A stretch of DNA of 64,000 bases. Source: Agrococcus baldri (GTDB lineage Bacteria; Actinomycetota; Actinomycetes; Actinomycetales; Microbacteriaceae). Below are positions 60,196 to 64,000 of this stretch, one piece after another. The notes below the pieces were generated by a model, which was not told where the DNA came from, searched no databases, and saw nothing but the letters and a program-made list of their open reading frames with translations. The stretch spans positions 124,001-188,000 of the forward strand of contig BJUU01000001.1 of NCBI GenBank assembly GCA_007988785.1, read 5' to 3'. The translations under genes were made by a program, and so were the position numbers. Each line of letters begins with the position of its first letter. The stretch's first letter is position 1.

Positions 60196-61535
60196 GCGCG
60201 ATCGCCGAGACCGCATTCCGCGCCAAGCTCGCGGTGGGCGGCAGCTCGAGTGCCGAGGCGCTGCGCGCGTTCGCCGAAGCCGACGCGATGTCGCCCCAGC
60301 GCATCGAGGAGCTCTCGCTCCGCCGTGCCGCCGACCACGCACGCTTCGCGATGGAGCGCAGCCCGTTCTACCGAGACCTCTACCGCGATCACGGCTTCCG
60401 GCCGAAGGATCTCTCCGACCCTGAGGCCTTCACCGCGCTCCCCCTGGTCGACAAGGAGATGCTGCGCGAGCACGGGCCCAGCATCCGCACCGACGAGGCG
60501 ACCGCGAGCACCGCGTCGACGTCGAGGACGGGAGGCAGCACCGGGCTGCCGCTGCACATCCAGCGCGACCTGCGCTTCCCCGCCCGCGCCCTCGAGTGGA
60601 GGCTGTTCTCCTGGTGGGGGGTGCGGCCGTGGGACGACCGCGGCATCATCACCCGCCACATGCACCAGGGCACCGCGCGCATCCGCCATCGCCTCTCCTG
60701 GTGGCCCTCCCGCCACATCCAGCTCGATGCGTTCCGCATCGACGACGCCGCCGCGCGGGAGTTCGCCGCGCGCTGGCAGCGCGTGCGTCCCCGCTTCCTG
60801 CTCGGCTACGGCGGCGGCGTGCTCGACCTCGCGCGCAGGCTCGACCGGCTCGGCATCGAGCTCGAACCGCCGCGGGCGGTCGCCGTCACCGCTGCGCCGC
60901 TCACCGCCGGGACGCGCGCGGAGCTCGAGGCGGCCTTCAGCGCCCCCGTGCACGACCACTACCGCTCGGCGGAGGTGCCCTGGCTCGCGGGCGAGTGCCC
61001 GGAGCACGACGGCCTGCACGTGTTCGCCGACGTGCGCCGCGTCGAGATCCTCGATGCCGACGATCGGCCGCTGCCCGACGGAGTGGAGGGCTCGGTCGTC
61101 GCCAGCGACCTGACGAACCGGGTCTTCCCGGTCATCCGGTACCGCATCGGCGACATCAGCCGGATGCTGCGCGGAACCTGCGCGTGCGGTCGCGGCCTGC
61201 CGCGCCTCGGCGCGATCGCGGGCAGGTCCTCGGATGCGGTGCGGCTGCCGGACGGGACGACGATCGCCGGCGCTCTCGGGCACATCTTCGACGACGCCCC
61301 GCTCTCGGTGCGGCAGTTCGAGATCGTGCAGGGCGCCGACGGGAGCGTGACGCTGCGCTGCATCCCCAACCGATCGGACGCGCGGGCCGCCACCGTGGGC
61401 ATCGCCGCCGCGGAGCGCAGGCTGCGGGAGGCCCTGCGCGGGCTGGTGCCGGTCACGGTCGAGCGGGTCGACGAGATCCCCCAGGTCGGCGGCAAGATGC
61501 GGTTCATCCGCAGCGACTACAAGGCCGCAGCATGA
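60192..61535 (+). CDS. CapK/PaaK-like adenylate-forming enzyme
   Basis: A 447-residue protein of the phenylacetate-CoA-ligase/CapK type. The GTG start lies in a GTGA overlap. The nucleotide loop STSRTGGSTGLPLHIQRD (around residues 110-125), HDHYRSAEVPWLAGECPE, YRIGDISRM and the C-terminal VTVERVDEIPQVGGKMRFIRSDYK are typical. The family includes capsule enzymes (CapK) that activate an acyl group to decorate polysaccharides. The acyl substrate is not known. Its length (447) fits CapK better than the 430-residue PaaK, but both are near. Confidence 0.87.
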   Translation: MSAIAETAFRAKLAVGGSSSAEALRAFAEADAMSPQRIEELSLRRAADHARFAMERSPFYRDLYRDHGFRPKDLSDPEAFTALPLVDKEMLREHGPSIRTDEATASTASTSRTGGSTGLPLHIQRDLRFPARALEWRLFSWWGVRPWDDRGIITRHMHQGTARIRHRLSWWPSRHIQLDAFRIDDAAAREFAARWQRVRPRFLLGYGGGVLDLARRLDRLGIELEPPRAVAVTAAPLTAGTRAELEAAFSAPVHDHYRSAEVPWLAGECPEHDGLHVFADVRRVEILDADDRPLPDGVEGSVVASDLTNRVFPVIRYRIGDISRMLRGTCACGRGLPRLGAIAGRSSDAVRLPDGTTIAGALGHIFDDAPLSVRQFEIVQGADGSVTLRCIPNRSDARAATVGIAAAERRLREALRGLVPVTVERVDEIPQVGGKMRFIRSDYKAAA

Positions 61536-62473
61536 GGCTCCGCATCGCCATCGGCATCCCGACCTATCGACGGCCAGACCGCCTCGCGGCGCTGCTGGCA
61601 TCGATGCCGGCGCGCATCGCCGAGGTCGAGGGCGACGTCGACGTGCTGGTCCTCGTCGTCGACAACGACGCATCCGGCACCGCGCACGACGTCGTGCGCG
61701 CTGCTCCGCTTCCCGTGCGCTACGACATCGAGCCGACACCGGGCATCGCCGCGGTGCGCAATCGGCTGCTGGATCTCGCCTCCGACCGGCACGCGATCGC
61801 CTTCATCGACGACGACGAGGTGCCCCGGCCGGAGTGGCTCGCCGCCCTCGTCTCGACATGGCGGCGCACCGGCGCGGCCGCCGTGATGGGGCGGGTGATC
61901 TCGGTCATCGACGAGGATGCCGACCCCTGGGTGCTCGCGACGGGCGTGTTCCGCCGACGCAGCCGCCCGACGGGGCTGGAGATGCGCGCCGCCGCGTGCG
62001 GCAACCTCCTCATCGACCTCGACCAGCTGCGCCGCACGGGGGTGCGCTTCGACGCCACGCTCGGGCTCGCGGGCGGCGAGGACACGCTGTTCTCGAAGCA
62101 GCTCCTCGCGGCCGGCGGCCGCATCGTGTGGTGCGACGAGTCTCAGGCTGACGACGCGGTGCCCGCCGAGCGGATCACTCGCGCATGGGCGATGCGGAGG
62201 GCCTTCAACGGCGGCAACACCGCCGTGCACGTCGAGCTGCGCATGGAGCCACGGCCGATCCACCAGCTCACGATCCGCGCGCGACGGCTCCTCGGCGGGT
62301 TCGCTCGCACCGTCGTCGGGTGGCTGCGGCACGCGTTCGGCCGGCTGCGCGGTGACCTCCATGCGGATGCTCGCGGACTCCGCACCGCCTACCGAGGTCT
62401 GGGCATGATGGCCGCCGCCGGCGGCCACATGCACCGCGAGTACGCACGAGCCAGCGAAGGAGCTCTCGCATGA
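61532..62473 (+). CDS. Family-2 glycosyltransferase
   Basis: A 313-residue GT-A enzyme beginning in an ATGA overlap. It opens IAIGIPTYRRPDRLAALL and has PGIAAVRNRLLDLASDRHAIAFIDDDEVPRPEWL, where the DDD is the metal-binding motif, and GLAGGEDTLFSKQLLAAGGRI, where ED contacts the acceptor. The C-terminal part is basic and partly amphipathic and may lie on the membrane. Substrate is unknown. Confidence 0.9.
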   Translation: MRLRIAIGIPTYRRPDRLAALLASMPARIAEVEGDVDVLVLVVDNDASGTAHDVVRAAPLPVRYDIEPTPGIAAVRNRLLDLASDRHAIAFIDDDEVPRPEWLAALVSTWRRTGAAAVMGRVISVIDEDADPWVLATGVFRRRSRPTGLEMRAAACGNLLIDLDQLRRTGVRFDATLGLAGGEDTLFSKQLLAAGGRIVWCDESQADDAVPAERITRAWAMRRAFNGGNTAVHVELRMEPRPIHQLTIRARRLLGGFARTVVGWLRHAFGRLRGDLHADARGLRTAYRGLGMMAAAGGHMHREYARASEGALA

Positions 62474-62937
62474 CGACACGCATCGGCTACGCCGCCGGCG
62501 GCTTCGACCTCTTCCACGTCGGCCACCTCAACGTGCTGCGGCACGCGAGCGAGCACTGCGATGAGCTGGTCGCCGGCGTCGTCAGCGACGAGATGCTGCG
62601 ACAGGTCAAGGGCATCGAGCCCGTCATCCCGACGCTCGAGCGGGTCGAGATCGTGCGCTCGATCCGGTGGGTCGACCGCGTCCATGTCGAGACCGTCCCC
62701 GACAAGCTCGACGCCTGGCGCGAGGTGGGGTTCACGCACTTCTTCAAGGGCGACGACTGGCGCGGCACGGAGAAGGGCCTCAGGCTCGAGCGCGAGCTCG
62801 CGGAGGTCGGCGTCGAGGTCGTCTACTTCCCCTACACGGCGCACACCTCGAGCACGGCCCTGCGGCGCGCGCTCGCGCAGCTCGACGAGATCGCGGATGC
62901 TGCGCGGCAGTCGCCGCTCGCCGCCGCCGGTCGCTAG
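62470..62937 (+). CDS. Glycerol-3-phosphate cytidylyltransferase-like (TagD/RfaE-C superfamily)
   Basis: A 155-residue nucleotidyltransferase. GGFDLFHVGHL at residues 10-20 has the HxGH CTP-binding site (His16 and His19). The other hallmark, RTxGISTT in TagD, is replaced by YTAHTSSTALRR near residues 118-129, a clear change that may alter the substrate. The 155 residues exceed the usual 129-140 of TagD. It is the last gene of the coupled plus-strand run, with 4-bp overlap. It probably makes a CDP-alcohol (glycerol, ribitol or similar) used by the CDP-alcohol transferase upstream. Confidence 0.83.
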   Translation: MTTRIGYAAGGFDLFHVGHLNVLRHASEHCDELVAGVVSDEMLRQVKGIEPVIPTLERVEIVRSIRWVDRVHVETVPDKLDAWREVGFTHFFKGDDWRGTEKGLRLERELAEVGVEVVYFPYTAHTSSTALRRALAQLDEIADAARQSPLAAAGR

Positions 62938-64000
62938 TCGCGCGACGCGAGGAAGCTGTAGACCTCGGTCTCGTCGACGCCTGGGAAGGCGCCCGGCGGC
63001 AGCGCCGCCAGCAGGTGCGAGTGCGCCCTCGCGCTCGGCCACGCCTGCCCCGCCCACTCCGAGGCGAGCTCGACCGGCGGCTGGCGACAGCACGAGGGGT
63101 CGGGGCAGCGCGACACCGAGCGCTCCTTCGTGGCGCGGCCGCGGAACCACTTCGCCTGCGAGAACGGCACGCCGATCGACAGCGAGAACTCCCCCGCCTG
63201 GCTCCGCTCGGTCATCGCCGTGCACCAGAAGGTGCCCGCGGGCGTCTCGGTGTACTGCTCGAACGCGTTCACCTTGTCGGCGACGTCGAAGACCTCGCGG
63301 CTCGTCCAGTGCTTGCACACCGGCTGCCCCTCGATCGCGCCCGTGTGGTCGGCGGGGAAGGTCACGCCGTCGTTCTCGTAGGCCTTGTAGATGATCCCCG
63401 ACTCGTGCACCTTCTGGAAGTGCAGCGGGATCCCCAGGTGCACGGTCGCGAGGTTCGTCAGCCGGTGCGCGGCCGCCTCGTACGAGACGGCGAACGCATC
63501 CCGCAGGTCCTCGATCGCGAGCTGCCGCTCCTGCTTGGCGGCGTCGAGGAACGCGACCGCGGTGCGCTCGGGCATCAGCAGCGCCGCCGCGAAGTAGTTC
63601 GTCTCGATGCGCTGCCGCAGGAAGGCGCCGAAGTCGGCGGGCACCGAGTGGCCCAGCACGTGGTGCCCGAGCGCCTGCAGCAGCACCGAGCGCGGGTCGT
63701 GGCCGGTGCGCGATGAGCGCGAGAGATAGATGCGCTTGCGCTTGTAGTCCATGACCGAGCGCGTCGAGTGCGGCAGGTCGCCCACATGGTGCACGCTGAA
63801 GCCCAGCCGCTCGGTGATCGCCGCGATCAGGTGCTGCGACAGCGGCCCCGACTGGTAGCCGACCTTCGCGAGCATCGTCGCCGCCTCGGCCTCGATCTCG
63901 GGGAAGTGGTTGTCGCGGGAGCGCATCTCGCGGCGCAGCTGCGTGTTCGCCCGTCGCGCCTCCTCGGGCGTCGCGACCCGCTCCTCCGCCACCCGGTCGA
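62934..64000 (-). CDS. RamB/ScfR-like transcriptional regulator with ImmA/IrrE peptidase domain (N-terminus beyond edge)
   Basis: The visible part (over 350 residues) carries an IrrE/ImmA-type metallopeptidase-like domain followed by the C-terminal domain of the RamB family. Zinc-type motifs are altered (ALGHHVLGH for HExxH), so peptidase activity is doubtful. It is followed by a Cys- and His-rich CPDPSCCRQP segment near the end. RamB relatives are about 470 residues with an N-terminal Xre helix-turn-helix, which would lie outside the window. They control acetate and short-chain-acyl metabolism (RamB in Corynebacterium). It overlaps the cytidylyltransferase gene by 4 bp at the 3' ends. Confidence 0.8.
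   Translation of the reverse strand, partial: DRVAEERVATPEEARRANTQLRREMRSRDNHFPEIEAEAATMLAKVGYQSGPLSQHLIAAITERLGFSVHHVGDLPHSTRSVMDYKRKRIYLSRSSRTGHDPRSVLLQALGHHVLGHSVPADFGAFLRQRIETNYFAAALLMPERTAVAFLDAAKQERQLAIEDLRDAFAVSYEAAAHRLTNLATVHLGIPLHFQKVHESGIIYKAYENDGVTFPADHTGAIEGQPVCKHWTSREVFDVADKVNAFEQYTETPAGTFWCTAMTERSQAGEFSLSIGVPFSQAKWFRGRATKERSVSRCPDPSCCRQPPVELASEWAGQAWPSARAHSHLLAALPPGAFPGVDETEVYSFLASRD

Noticed and set aside
42006..62937. Prophage or integrative element as the origin of the polysaccharide locus
   Set aside because: No integrase, att repeats, tRNA or phage structural genes are present, and base composition looks like the neighbouring DNA by eye.

Overview
The window is very GC-rich, densely coded DNA with GTG and TTG starts, many 4-bp ATGA/GTGA overlaps and very short intergenic gaps. 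Actinobacterial hallmarks include a single-chain 2-oxoglutarate decarboxylase/dehydrogenase (kgd), a GuaB1-type IMP-dehydrogenase relative, a DtxR-type iron box, a small exonuclease/polymerase of the actinobacterial PolA-like family and a RamB-like regulator. Gene content and order fit a Microbacteriaceae-like actinomycete, possibly near Agrococcus. That assignment is an inference from gene types, not from a search. No rRNA, tRNA, CRISPR array, insertion sequence or prophage was seen.

Layout. 1-3 kb: an iron-siderophore ABC uptake operon (lipoprotein receptor, two permeases) behind an iron box; the ATPase would lie off the left edge. 3-25.4 kb: an opened-out version of the conserved block yceD(DUF177)-rpmF-rnc-mutM-smc-ftsY-ffh, all on the minus strand. 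Blocks of unrelated genes sit inside it: a terC-family gene behind a yybP-ykoY (manganese) riboswitch, an AlkA-type glycosylase, a DUF817 protein, an RsmC/RlmG-type methyltransferase, an FAD oxidase, a two-repeat lipoprotein, three coupled GNAT acetyltransferases, an aldehyde dehydrogenase, DUF2461 and VOC genes. 25-42 kb: housekeeping and metabolism, namely an MFS exporter, an SDR, metY-metX for direct sulfhydrylation, a GT87-like membrane mannosyltransferase, two DUF21/CBS transporter-like proteins, guaB1, the polymerase, an HNH protein and kgd. A strong hairpin terminator closes this part at 41.87 kb.

42-62.9 kb is an exopolysaccharide/surface-glycan locus. It carries an initiating sugar-phosphate transferase, six further glycosyltransferases, a chain-length regulator with a fused tyrosine-kinase-like ATPase, a Wzx-type flippase, a Wzy-like polymerase/ligase and two hexapeptide acyltransferases. 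It also holds a CapK-type adenylate-forming enzyme and a CDP-alcohol phosphotransferase with a TagD-like cytidylyltransferase. A 1524-residue secreted LamG/PKD protein is embedded in it. The expected pathway is assembly of a lipid-linked repeat unit, flipping and polymerisation. The CDP-alcohol pair suggests an added polyol-phosphate (or similar) substituent. The window ends in the C-terminal part of a RamB/ScfR-like regulator.

Regulatory pattern. Several genes have a TANNNT-type -10 hexamer ending 6-7 nt before the start codon, which is the layout of leaderless transcripts. Other signals are the iron box, the manganese riboswitch, overlapping divergent -10 elements at 56.6 kb and a three-copy 53-bp tandem repeat at 35.5 kb. 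By eye, the heptamer CGGATGC is unusually common throughout.
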